A stretch of DNA of 14,536 nucleotides from GCA-003244245 sp050700255 (GCA_050700255.1 JBOHGX010000217.1:1-14536), one strand, 5' to 3'; positions 6,564 to 13,336 are shown, counted from the stretch's first letter. Numbers and translations are program-made. The notes: generated by a model not told the origin, from the sequence alone.

Positions 6564-8665
6564 CGGCAGAAGCGCCGGGTGAAACTGGCGGTGCCCGACG
6601 TCAGCCCGCGCAGATCGACGGCGTAGCGGAGCAGCTCGGCTGCCGGCACCTCAGCGCGCACCAGCATCTGGCCGGTCTGATCGGTCTCGGTGCCCAGCAC
6701 CCGACCGCGCCGGCTGGACAGATCTCCCAGCACGGTTCCCAAATGCTCCTCGGGCATCCGTACTTCCACCTCGTCCAGCGGCTCCAACGCAACGACGCTG
6801 CCCTTCTCCGCGGCGTCCTTGAGCGCCAGCGCTCCCGCCATCTGGAAGGCCGCGTCGGAGGAGTCCACGCTGTGCGCCTTGCCGTCGACCAACGTGACCC
6901 GGACGTCCACCAGCGGGAAACCGCTGCTGCCCAGGCCGCGTTCCATCTGCGTCCGGACACCTTTCTCCACGCTCGGGATGAACTGGTGCGGTACCGCCCC
7001 GCCGACTACCTTGTCCAGAAATTCGAACCCGCTACCTCGGGGCAGCGGCTCCACGTCGATGTCGCACACCGCGTACTGACCGTGCCCGCCGGACTGTTTG
7101 ACGTGCCGCCCGTGGCCTTTGGTGGGGCCGCCGAAGGTCTCCCGCAGCGGCACCACGACCGGCTCGGTGTCCACGTCGGCGCCGCCCGCGCGTAGCCGGG
7201 AGAGCACGACGTCGGCGTGCGCCTCGCCCATGCACCACAGCACCATCTGGTGAGTCTCGGCGTTGCGCTCCAGCCGCAGTGTCGGGTCCGCGGCCACCAA
7301 CCGGCCCAACCCGCGGGCCAACGCGTCCTCGTCGCTGCGGCTGCGGCCCACCACCGCCACCGGCAGCAACGGCTCCGGCATCGTCCACGGCGTGACCAGC
7401 AGTGGATTGCTGGGCGTGGACAGGGTGTCCCCGGTCTCCGCGGAGACTACCTTGGTCACCGCGCAGAGGTCTCCGGCCACACAGTGGGGTACTTCGCTCA
7501 GCGTGCCGCCCAGCGGGGTGTAGACGTGTGCCACCCGCTCGTCGACGTCGTGGTCGGCGTGCCCGCGGTCGGCCAGCCCGTGCCCGGAGACGTGCACCGG
7601 ACGGTCTGGATGCAAGGTTCCGGAGAACACCCGGACCAGCGAGACCCGGCCCTGATAGGGGTCGACGGTGGTTCGGACGACCTCCGCCACCAGCGCTGCG
7701 GCGGGGTCCACGTCCACCATGGGGTGCGCCGATCCATCGGGGCGGGTCACCGGGGGAGGGGTGTGCTTGCCGGGAGCAGGGAAGGCGCCGGTGAGCACCT
7801 CGAGGAGCTCGGCGAGCCCCACCCCCGTGCTGGCGCACGCCGGGATCACCGGGTGAAAAGAACCGCGCGTGACCGCGGTCTCCAAGTCCGCGATCAGCGC
7901 CTCGACGTCAAGATCCTCGCCGCCGAGGTAGCTGTCCATGAGCGACTCGTCCTCGCTCTCGGCGATGATTCCCTCGATGAGTTCGTTGCGGGCCACGCCG
8001 AACTCGTCGGCGTCCACAGCGCTGCCCACCGGGCTGGGTTCGCCTTCCACCGGCGGGTATCCGTTGCGGTAGTCGAACAGTTGCTGCGACAGCAGCCCCA
8101 CCAGACCGGTCACCGCACCGGCTCCGTCGTGGACCGGCAGATACAGCGGCAGCACGCCGTCGCCGAAGGCAGCCCGGCAGGCGACCGTCTCGCCGTCCAG
8201 ATCGGCCCGTGGGTGGTCCAGCCGGCTCACCACCACCGCTCGCGGCATCCCGGCGTCCGCGCACTCCTGCCACAGCGCGACCGTGGCGGGGTCGACGCCG
8301 TCTCCAGCGGAGACCACGAACAGCACTGAGTCGGCTGCCCGCAGCCCAGCCCGCAACTCGCCCACGAAGTCGGCATAACCGGGGGTGTCCACAAGGTTGA
8401 TCTTGATGCCGGCGTGCTGCAGCGGCGCGATGGCCAGCGTGACCGACCGTTGCTGGCGCACCGCGGCCGGGTCGTGGTCACACACCGTGGTGCCGTCGGT
8501 GACCGTGCCCGCGCGGCTGATTACACCGGTGGCCGCGAGCAGTGCCTCCGCCAACGTCGTCTTCCCCGCCCCGGATGGCCCGACCAGGGCCACATTGCGG
8601 ATCCGAGACGGGTCCTGCGCCGCTACCGCGGGATCAGGACGCTCACCGTTACCTTTCGTGCCCAT
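6530..8665 (-). CDS. fusA2: Elongation factor G-like protein (FusA2/EF-G2 type)
   Basis: A 711-residue translational-GTPase homologue, matching M. tuberculosis Rv0120c along its length. The start at ATG 8665-8663 follows a purine stretch (GAGGGTGGG); GTG 8674 is an alternative. G1 is GPSGAGKTT (29-37). G3 is DTPGYADF (93-100), with Tyr97 where EF-G has the catalytic His. G4 is SRLD (147-150) instead of NKxD. Later regions match EF-G domains II-V: GRVSLVRVFSGTL (domain II), MGEAHADVVLSRL (III), VPLRETFGGPTKGHGRHVKQSGGHGQYA (IV) and RRGRVLGTE (V). M. smegmatis EF-G2 has been reported to bind guanine nucleotides without ribosome-dependent GTPase activity; the changed motifs agree with that. It is unlikely to be the main elongation factor. 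It overlaps the LemA-like gene convergently and diverges from pdxS. Confidence 0.92.
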   Translation of the reverse strand: MGTKGNGERPDPAVAAQDPSRIRNVALVGPSGAGKTTLAEALLAATGVISRAGTVTDGTTVCDHDPAAVRQQRSVTLAIAPLQHAGIKINLVDTPGYADFVGELRAGLRAADSVLFVVSAGDGVDPATVALWQECADAGMPRAVVVSRLDHPRADLDGETVACRAAFGDGVLPLYLPVHDGAGAVTGLVGLLSQQLFDYRNGYPPVEGEPSPVGSAVDADEFGVARNELIEGIIAESEDESLMDSYLGGEDLDVEALIADLETAVTRGSFHPVIPACASTGVGLAELLEVLTGAFPAPGKHTPPPVTRPDGSAHPMVDVDPAAALVAEVVRTTVDPYQGRVSLVRVFSGTLHPDRPVHVSGHGLADRGHADHDVDERVAHVYTPLGGTLSEVPHCVAGDLCAVTKVVSAETGDTLSTPSNPLLVTPWTMPEPLLPVAVVGRSRSDEDALARGLGRLVAADPTLRLERNAETHQMVLWCMGEAHADVVLSRLRAGGADVDTEPVVVPLRETFGGPTKGHGRHVKQSGGHGQYAVCDIDVEPLPRGSGFEFLDKVVGGAVPHQFIPSVEKGVRTQMERGLGSSGFPLVDVRVTLVDGKAHSVDSSDAAFQMAGALALKDAAEKGSVVALEPLDEVEVRMPEEHLGTVLGDLSSRRGRVLGTETDQTGQMLVRAEVPAAELLRYAVDLRGLTSGTASFTRRFCRYAPAPSSSSS

Positions 8666-8704
8666 GGCACCCACCCTCGGCTATGCGGACCGTGTGGTCG
8701 ATCT

Positions 8705-8716
8705 CACACCGGTGTG
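8705..8716. promoter_or_regulatory. 12-bp palindrome, candidate operator
   Basis: CACACCGGTGTG is perfectly self-complementary. It lies 40 bp upstream of the EF-G-like start and 134 bp upstream of pdxS, in their shared divergent region. The binding protein is unknown, and no regulator gene is adjacent. Confidence 0.35.
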
Positions 8717-8774
8717 CCGGGTCGAGGCAACCCCCAGCAGCCTGGAACCCCCGACGTTGTCAGCGGCCCCAACG

Positions 8775-8810
8775 TACGATCGAGTACTGGGTCCCGACTA
8801 CCTGGGTCCC
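8775..8810 (+). promoter_or_regulatory. Candidate pdxS -10 and 15-bp-spaced direct repeat
   Basis: TACGAT at 8775-8780 fits a -10 element, though no good -35 sits at 16-18 bp. Just after it, ctgggtccc occurs at 8787-8795 and 8802-8810, a 15-bp period. The second copy forms CTGGGtCCCAG (8802-8812). Repeats at the expected transcript start could be a regulator site. PLP-synthase genes in relatives are often controlled by a MocR-type PdxR, but no pdxR is in this window. Confidence 0.3.
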
Positions 8811-8850
8811 AGTGTTTGTCTCGTGCCACTGCCCTGAGGAGCGAACCGCC

Positions 8851-9759
8851 GTGCTCGCCGAGAACATCAACACTGAGCGTCAGATCGGTACTGCCCTGGT
8901 CAAGCGCGGGATGGCCGAGATGCTCAAGGGCGGTGTGATCATGGACGTGGTCACGTCGGAGCAGGCCAAGATCGCCGAAGACGCCGGCGCGGTGGCCGTC
9001 ATGGCGCTGGAGCGGGTGCCCGCCGACATCCGCGCGCAGGGCGGTGTGGCCCGGATGAGTGACCCGGACATGATCACCGGGATCATCGAGGCGGTGTCCA
9101 TTCCGGTCATGGCCAAGGCCCGTATCGGACATTTCGTCGAGGCGCAGGTGCTGCAGGCGATCGGCGTGGACTATGTCGACGAGTCCGAGGTGCTGACCCC
9201 GGCCGATGAGGCCCACCACATCGACAAGTTCGCTTTCACCGTGCCGTTCGTCTGCGGCGCTACCAACCTGGGTGAGGCGTTGCGCCGGATCTCCGAGGGC
9301 GCGGCCATGATCCGGTCCAAGGGCGAAGCCGGGACCGGCAATGTCGTCGAGGCGACCCGGCACATGCGCTCGATCCGCGCGGGCATCCGCGCCCTGGCGG
9401 CAATGCCACCCGAGGAGCTGTTCGCGGCAGCCAAGGAGCTGGCGGCTCCAGTGGAGCTGGTCCGCGAGGTCGCCGAGGCCGGCTCGCTGCCGGTGGTGCT
9501 GTTCACCGCTGGTGGTATCGCCACGCCCGCCGACGCGGCGATGATGATGCAGCTGGGCGCCGAGGGTGTGTTCGTCGGCTCGGGCATCTTCAAGTCCGGT
9601 GACCCCGCCAAGCGTGCGGAGGCGATCGTCAAGGCCACCACGTTCCATGATGATCCGGAGATGGTGGCGAAGGTGTCCCGGGGACTGGGCACGGCGATGG
9701 TAGGGATCAACCTCGGCGAGTTGACCGACGGGCAGCGGCTGGCCCAGCGCGGCTGGTGA
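8851..9759 (+). CDS. pdxS: Pyridoxal 5'-phosphate synthase, lyase subunit PdxS
   Basis: A 302-residue TIM-barrel enzyme of the DXP-independent vitamin B6 route. With PdxT it makes PLP from ribose-5-phosphate (or ribulose-5-phosphate), glyceraldehyde-3-phosphate and ammonia from glutamine. The start GTG 8851 follows GAGGAG (8836-8841) by 9 nt; the open frame further upstream is non-coding. Signature residues are present: Asp32 (VIMDVVT), the Schiff-base Lys89 (MAKARIGHFVEAQ), the second catalytic lysine Lys157 in RSKGEAGTGN, and the phosphate-binding GGI and GSGIF loops. Length and ends are normal for the family. Its stop overlaps the GTG of the next open frame. The partner pdxT is about 2 kb downstream, separated by the PHP gene and the efeO remnant. 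Confidence 0.97.
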   Translation: MLAENINTERQIGTALVKRGMAEMLKGGVIMDVVTSEQAKIAEDAGAVAVMALERVPADIRAQGGVARMSDPDMITGIIEAVSIPVMAKARIGHFVEAQVLQAIGVDYVDESEVLTPADEAHHIDKFAFTVPFVCGATNLGEALRRISEGAAMIRSKGEAGTGNVVEATRHMRSIRAGIRALAAMPPEELFAAAKELAAPVELVREVAEAGSLPVVLFTAGGIATPADAAMMMQLGAEGVFVGSGIFKSGDPAKRAEAIVKATTFHDDPEMVAKVSRGLGTAMVGINLGELTDGQRLAQRGW

Positions 9760-10976
9760 CCCCCGGCAAAGGTGTCACCGACGCAAGCGCGCTGCTGCTG
9801 TCTTGCGCCGCCGGAGCGCGGCTGCGCACTCCGGGGCGCGAAGCAGGCGCCGGCCGTCGTTCGCGGATCAGCCCCGGCACCGTGCTGGTCCACGCGGACC
9901 TGCACAACCACACGTTGCTTTCCGACGGCGCCGGCGACCCCGAAGCGGCGTTCCCCTCGATGCGCGATGCCGGCCTGGACGTCGCAGCACTCACCGATCA
10001 CGCGATCCGCGGTGCCTCGGTGGAGGGCACTGGGCTAGGCGGCACGCCGTGGATCGGGCTGGACCGCGCCGGTTGGCGGCGCATCGGGAAGCTCGCCGAG
10101 ACCTACGACCGGCCCGGCGAGTTCACCGCGATCCGCGGCTTCGAGTGGTCGCATCCTCATCTGGGGCACGTCAATGCATGGTTCACCGATGACTTCACCG
10201 ACGTGGCCACGCATGGGGCGATGGCCGAGCTGTACGCCTGGCTGACCCGGTTCGGTCGCCGCAACGGCGCTGCGCCTCCGGCTGGGCTTGCCGGCTTCAA
10301 CCATCCCTGCCGGGAGAAGGGCGCCTTCGCGGGTTTTCACTATACGGCCGCGGCCGCCGAACAGGTGGTCAGCCTCGAGATGTTCAACCGCTGCGATGAC
10401 TACCTTTTCCAGGGCGTCGCGGCGGGCGGCACCTCTCCCTTGGTGGCCTGTCTGGACGCTGGTTGGCGGACTGGGCTGCTCGGGGTCAGCGACGAGCACG
10501 GCACCGACTGGGGCTTGCCGGAGGGTAGGGGACGGGCCGGGCTGTGGGTTGCCGAGCACAGCCGGGCCGGGGTCGCGGAGGCGTTGCGGGCCCGGCGGTT
10601 TTTCGCTACCCGGGTCCCGGGACTGCGGGTGGACGCCACCGCGACGGGGATTCGCATGGGTTCGGTGCTGCGGCACCGCCATGGTTGCGTGGCATTCGCA
10701 CTCGACGTCGATGGCGGACCTTCCTGGCTCGGCCGCCCGCTGCAGGTCCAAGTGCTGCGTCCGGGCACGCCGGTGCCCGCAGTGGCCGATGTCATCGAGA
10801 TGCGCTGCGGTGACGTCGCCCGCTTCACCGTGCCGCTGGATATCGGGCAGGGGCATTGGGTGGTGCTGCGGCTGGCCGACCCCGAGGTTCGTAACGGCAC
10901 GCAAGGTCCGCCTGACCACCCTGCGAACAACCACGCGCTTGCCTACACCAGCCCGTGGTTCCTCGAGCCCTGTTGA
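9756..10976 (+). CDS. PHP-type metallohydrolase (CehA/McbA family)
   Basis: Up to 406 residues. The polymerase-and-histidinol-phosphatase metal site is clear: HADLHNHTLLSDG (His50, His52), ALTDHA (Asp81, His82), GFEWSHPHLGHVNAW (Glu130, His133, His135, His138), GFNHP (His183), SLEMFN (Glu208) and GVSDEHGTDWG (Asp246, His248). These match the CehA/McbA group of two- or three-metal phosphoesterases and ester hydrolases. The natural substrate is unknown. After about residue 290 follows a beta-rich C-terminal domain ending in HALAYTSPWFLEP, as in relatives. The start is uncertain. GTG 9756 couples by overlap to pdxS, but residues 1-42 look non-conserved and contain a strong hairpin (9805-9839); GTG 9882 begins just before the first metal motif and would give 364 residues. 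The 3' end abuts the truncated efeO remnant. Confidence 0.85.
   Translation: MTPGKGVTDASALLLSCAAGARLRTPGREAGAGRRSRISPGTVLVHADLHNHTLLSDGAGDPEAAFPSMRDAGLDVAALTDHAIRGASVEGTGLGGTPWIGLDRAGWRRIGKLAETYDRPGEFTAIRGFEWSHPHLGHVNAWFTDDFTDVATHGAMAELYAWLTRFGRRNGAAPPAGLAGFNHPCREKGAFAGFHYTAAAAEQVVSLEMFNRCDDYLFQGVAAGGTSPLVACLDAGWRTGLLGVSDEHGTDWGLPEGRGRAGLWVAEHSRAGVAEALRARRFFATRVPGLRVDATATGIRMGSVLRHRHGCVAFALDVDGGPSWLGRPLQVQVLRPGTPVPAVADVIEMRCGDVARFTVPLDIGQGHWVVLRLADPEVRNGTQGPPDHPANNHALAYTSPWFLEPC
9805..9839 (+). terminator. Strong hairpin just after pdxS
   Basis: gcgccgccggag (9805-9816) pairs with ctccggggcgc (9829-9839), with one bulged G, and the 12-nt loop can pair further (cgc/gcg). No T-run follows. It starts 46 bp after the pdxS stop. 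It is a U-less terminator candidate if the PHP gene really starts at 9882; otherwise it is within that CDS. Confidence 0.4.
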
Positions 10977-11662
10977 TGTCGGCGAGCAGCGCCGGGTCGG
11001 CCGCCTGCAGCGCCGGCGTCAGCTCCTTACCACCGCTTTGGACCCTTCGAGGTTGCCATTGAAGTCCCCTCGGTCTTGGCGTAGCGGTCCTCCTCTCCGG
11101 TGATCTTGCCAAGGGAAACCTCCTCGATCAGCTCGGAGGCGCCGACGGCGACCTCGGCCGGCGGGATCTCCAGGGTCGCGAACTCGGTCTTGAGGGTGCG
11201 CAGATCGGCGTCGAGCTGATCGGCGAACGGCGCGGCGCCCTCCGTGGTGCTCTGCGCGAACAGCAGGTACTCCAGCCGGTGCCACCCGGTGAACTTGGGG
11301 TCGTCGACGCCCGCGAAATCGTCGACCCGGGCGTCGATCTTGCCGTCGATCTCCGCCACGAGCCCGGCGATCGGCTCGATCCGTTCTCACGGCACCCGCG
11401 ACGGGGCGTAGGCCGTCTGTGCAGCGGCGAGATCGCCGGCGCGGACGGCGTCGGTCAACACCTTCGTCCTCGTCACCGTCTCGTCGATCTGACCGTCTAC
11501 GTAGGTCTTGTAGACCGCGATGGCCTGCTCGACTTGCGGTTTGGCGGCCGTCCCGGTGGGCGGGCTCGCACCCTGCGTCGAGGTGGTCGGCCCCTGATTG
11601 GCCGAGCACGCCGGGATGACAAGCAGCCCGGCGGCGGCGATGAGACGTACAAGCTTGCGCAT
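10972..11662 (-). pseudogene. efeO: efeO remnant (iron-uptake periplasmic lipoprotein, M75/imelysin-like)
   Basis: The intact family protein works with EfeU and EfeB in ferrous or haem iron uptake. The start is ATG 11662-11660 (MRKLVRLIAAAGLLVIPACS), a lipoprotein signal with Cys at residue 18. The sequence then follows EfeO: VYKTYVDGQIDETVTRTK, DAVRAGDLAAAQTAYAPSRVP, a TGA at 11389-11387 where the family has Trp, then in the same frame ERIEPIAGLV, IDARVDDFAGVDDPKFTGWH, RLEYLLFAQSTTEG, and IPPAEVAVGASELIEEV, GKITGEEDRYAKTE. Near 11067 about 4 bases are missing where 'DLWD' is expected, and the match continues in another frame (DFNGNLEGSKAVV). Near 11028 one more base is missing, and it resumes in the third frame (ELTPALQAADPALLADIN). 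Homology then stops at about 10972, at the end of the PHP gene; I estimate 50-60 C-terminal codons are lost. efeU and efeB are not in the window. Confidence 0.9.
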
Positions 11663-11678
11663 AGTGAGCCTTACCTTA
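11660..11678 (-). promoter_or_regulatory. DtxR/IdeR-like iron box at the efeO start
   Basis: The minus-strand 19-mer TAAGGTAAGGCTCACTATG matches the DtxR consensus TWAGGTWAGSCTWACCTWA at 15 of 19 positions by my count, with the left half perfect. It overlaps the efeO ATG and its AAGG ribosome-binding site, and follows a TATATA stretch. Iron-dependent repression of efeUOB by DtxR-type regulators is established in actinobacteria. The box could now also influence divergent pdxT, whose start is 68 bp away. Confidence 0.6.
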
Positions 11679-11733
11679 TATATGACCCGAGTGGGGGCAA
11701 CAGGCTTGGGCTGATCCGGCCCGAATAGCGGCC

Positions 11734-11739
11734 TACCCT
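11734..11739 (+). promoter_or_regulatory. Leaderless-type promoter of pdxT
   Basis: TACCCT (TAnnnT) ends 7 nt before GTG 11747, the spacing seen for actinobacterial leaderless mRNAs, where the start codon is the first transcribed base. There is no ribosome-binding site before this GTG. The -35 is weak (CTGATC at 11711-11716, 17-bp spacing). Confidence 0.6.
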
Positions 11740-11746
11740 GGACCCT

Positions 11747-12394
11747 GTGACTGAGCAGGGGCCGGTGGTGGGGGTGTTGGCACTGCAGGGTGATGTGCGT
11801 GAGCATCAGCGCGCACTAGCTGGCTGCGGGTTGCGTAGCACGCTGGTCCGCCGTCCCGCAGAGCTCGCCGAGGTGGACGCACTCGTCCTTCCTGGCGGTG
11901 AGTCCACCACGATGAGCCGGCTGCTGGTCGCATTCGACCTGATGCAACCGCTGCGGGCTCGACTGGCGGCTGGCATGCCGGCCTACGGCTCCTGCGCGGG
12001 AATGATCTTGCTGGGCCGGGAGATCCTCGACGGCAGGCCCGACCAACAGCAACTCGCGGCGCTGGACGCGGTGGTGCGCCGCAACGCCTTCGGTCGGCAG
12101 GTCGACTCCTTCGAGGCGGACCTGGACTTCGTCGGCGTGCCCGGCGCCCCGGTGCGGGCGGTGTTCATCCGCGCCCCGTGGGTGGAGCAGGCCGGAGCCG
12201 GCGTCGAGGTGCTGGCCAGGGTGCCCGACATCCCAGCTGCCGGCCGCGCCGCCGGTAGGATCGTGGCGGTCCGGCAGGGGTCCGTGCTGGCCACCGCGTT
12301 TCATCCGGAGCTGACCGGCGATCATCGCGTGCACCAGCTCTTCGGCGAGATGGTCCAGCGGTCGGGTGCAGCCCGGGTGAGCGCACCCGGGTGA
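11747..12394 (+). CDS. pdxT: Pyridoxal 5'-phosphate synthase, glutaminase subunit PdxT
   Basis: A 215-residue class I glutamine amidotransferase. It hydrolyses glutamine and channels ammonia to the PdxS barrel. GVLALQGDVREH (9-20) is the family N-terminus, LPGGEST (48-54) forms the oxyanion-side loop, the nucleophile is Cys83 in YGSCAGMILL, RRNAFGRQVDSFEADL (111-126) is the typical interaction region, and the triad is completed by His186 and Glu188 in AFHPELTGDHRVH. The start is GTG 11747; its promoter spacing suggests a leaderless transcript. A perfect hairpin overlaps the last codons. yebC follows after 25 bp and is probably cotranscribed. Unlike the adjacent pdxS-pdxT pairs of many bacteria, this one has its own promoter and stands apart from pdxS. 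Confidence 0.96.
   Translation: MTEQGPVVGVLALQGDVREHQRALAGCGLRSTLVRRPAELAEVDALVLPGGESTTMSRLLVAFDLMQPLRARLAAGMPAYGSCAGMILLGREILDGRPDQQQLAALDAVVRRNAFGRQVDSFEADLDFVGVPGAPVRAVFIRAPWVEQAGAGVEVLARVPDIPAAGRAAGRIVAVRQGSVLATAFHPELTGDHRVHQLFGEMVQRSGAARVSAPG
12372..12391 (+). other. Perfect hairpin at the end of pdxT
   Basis: cccgggtg (12372-12379) and cacccggg (12384-12391) pair over 8 bp with a 4-nt loop, ending one base before the pdxT stop. There is no T-run. It could lower transcription or translation into yebC, or protect the 3' end of a processed pdxT mRNA. Confidence 0.45.
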
Positions 12395-12419
12395 GACTGG
12401 CAACCGAGAAAGAGCAGGT

Positions 12420-13172
12420 ATGAGCGGCCATTCGAAATGGGCGACCACCAAGCACAAGAAGGCCGTGGTCGACGCCAAGCGCGGCAAACTCTTCGCGAAG
12501 CTGATCAAGAACATCGAGGTGGCCGCCCGCACCGGTGGTGGCGATCCGGACGGCAACCCGACGCTGTACGACGCGATTCAGAAGGCCCGCAAGAGCTCGG
12601 TGCCCACCGACAACATCGACCGGGCCGTCAAGCGAGGTTCGGGTGCCGATGCCGGCGGTGCCGAGTACCAGACGATCATGTATGAGGGGTACGGGCCCGG
12701 CGGGGTAGCTCTGCTCGTCGAGTGCCTCACCGACAACCGCAACCGGGCGGCCTCCGAGGTTCGCACCGCGATGACCCGTAACGGCGGCACGATGGCCGAC
12801 CCCGGGTCGGTGTCATTCCTGTTCAGCCGCAAAGGCGTGGTGATCGTCCCGCAGCAGGAGGGTGTCTCGGAGGACGACGTGCTGGCCGCGGTACTCGACG
12901 CCGGCGCCGAGGAGGTCAACGACCTCGGCGAGTCCTTCGAGGTGGTCTCCGAGGCAACCGACCTCGTCGCGGTCCGCACTGCGTTGCAGCACACCGGCAT
13001 CGACTACGACTCCGCCGACGCCAGCTTTCTGCCCTCGGCGAGCACCCCGCTGGACGCCGACGCCGCCCGCAAGGTGTTCAAGCTCATCGACGCGTTGGAG
13101 GACTGCGACGACGTGCAGAACGTCTACGCCAACTTCGACGTCCCCGACGACGTGCTGGCCGAGGTCGGCTGA
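12420..13172 (+). CDS. yebC: YebC/PmpR/TACO1 family protein
   Basis: A 250-residue member of a near-universal family. MSGHSKWATTKHKKAVVDAKRGKLFAKLIKNI is the typical start, which fixes ATG 12420 (preceded by the purine stretch GAGAAAGAGCAGG). Family blocks follow: ARTGGGDPDGNPTLYDAIQKAR (36-57), PTDNIDRAVKRG (62-73), YEGYGPGGVALLVECLTDNRNRA (about 88-110), GSVSFLFSRKG and, near the end, LIDALEDCDDVQNVYANFD. Members have been described as DNA-binding regulators in some bacteria and, more recently, as translation factors acting on stalled ribosomes; which applies here is open. It lies 25 bp after pdxT and upstream of ruvC, the common actinobacterial order. A large inverted repeat follows 23 bp after its stop. 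Confidence 0.96.
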   Translation: MSGHSKWATTKHKKAVVDAKRGKLFAKLIKNIEVAARTGGGDPDGNPTLYDAIQKARKSSVPTDNIDRAVKRGSGADAGGAEYQTIMYEGYGPGGVALLVECLTDNRNRAASEVRTAMTRNGGTMADPGSVSFLFSRKGVVIVPQQEGVSEDDVLAAVLDAGAEEVNDLGESFEVVSEATDLVAVRTALQHTGIDYDSADASFLPSASTPLDADAARKVFKLIDALEDCDDVQNVYANFDVPDDVLAEVG

Positions 13173-13195
13173 GGCCCGTCGCCGCAGTTAGTCGC

Positions 13196-13264
13196 CGCAT
13201 TCAGCGGGCTCAGCGTGGCTACTGTATCGGTGCGCCAATTACCCCGCTTAGCCCGCTGAATACG
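13196..13264. repeat. Long inverted repeat between yebC and ruvC
   Basis: The 20-nt arms 13196-13215 and 13245-13264 are complementary at 18 positions, including 12 consecutive bases (attcagcgggct / agcccgctgaat), around a 29-nt spacer. It lies 23 bp after the yebC stop. It could be a terminator isolating the SOS-controlled ruv operon, though the spacer is long and no T-run follows, or a copy of an interspersed palindromic repeat. Confidence 0.7.
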
Positions 13265-13315
13265 CCGATCGGGCTGGTTGGTGTGTCGGTGCGGGGGAGG
13301 CGGCAGAGGCTCAGC

Positions 13316-13321
13316 TAGGGT
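13316..13321 (+). promoter_or_regulatory. Candidate -10 element of ruvC
   Basis: TAGGGT fits TAnnnT and sits directly against the LexA box, so a bound repressor would block polymerase. No clear -35 is visible 16-18 bp upstream. Confidence 0.4.
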
Positions 13322-13336
13322 TCGAACACATGTTCT
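13322..13336 (+). promoter_or_regulatory. LexA (SOS) box of ruvC
   Basis: TCGAACACATGTTCT contains GAAC-N4-GTTC, the actinobacterial/Gram-positive LexA operator core (consensus CGAACRNRYGTTYG). It is 19 bp before the ruvC start. LexA control of ruvCAB is known in mycobacteria, so damage-inducible expression is expected. Confidence 0.85.

Noticed and set aside
8542..8850. N-terminal extension of PdxS
   Set aside because: It overlaps the EF-G-like gene and its upstream region; the conserved PdxS N-terminus begins at 8851 after GAGGAG.
11387..11389. Recoded TGA (Trp or selenocysteine) in efeO
   Set aside because: TGA is a normal stop in nearly all genes here, and two further frameshifts show that the gene is dead.
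13319..13330. tRNA T-loop-like GGTTCGAAC before ruvC
   Set aside because: No stem; the bases belong to the LexA box.
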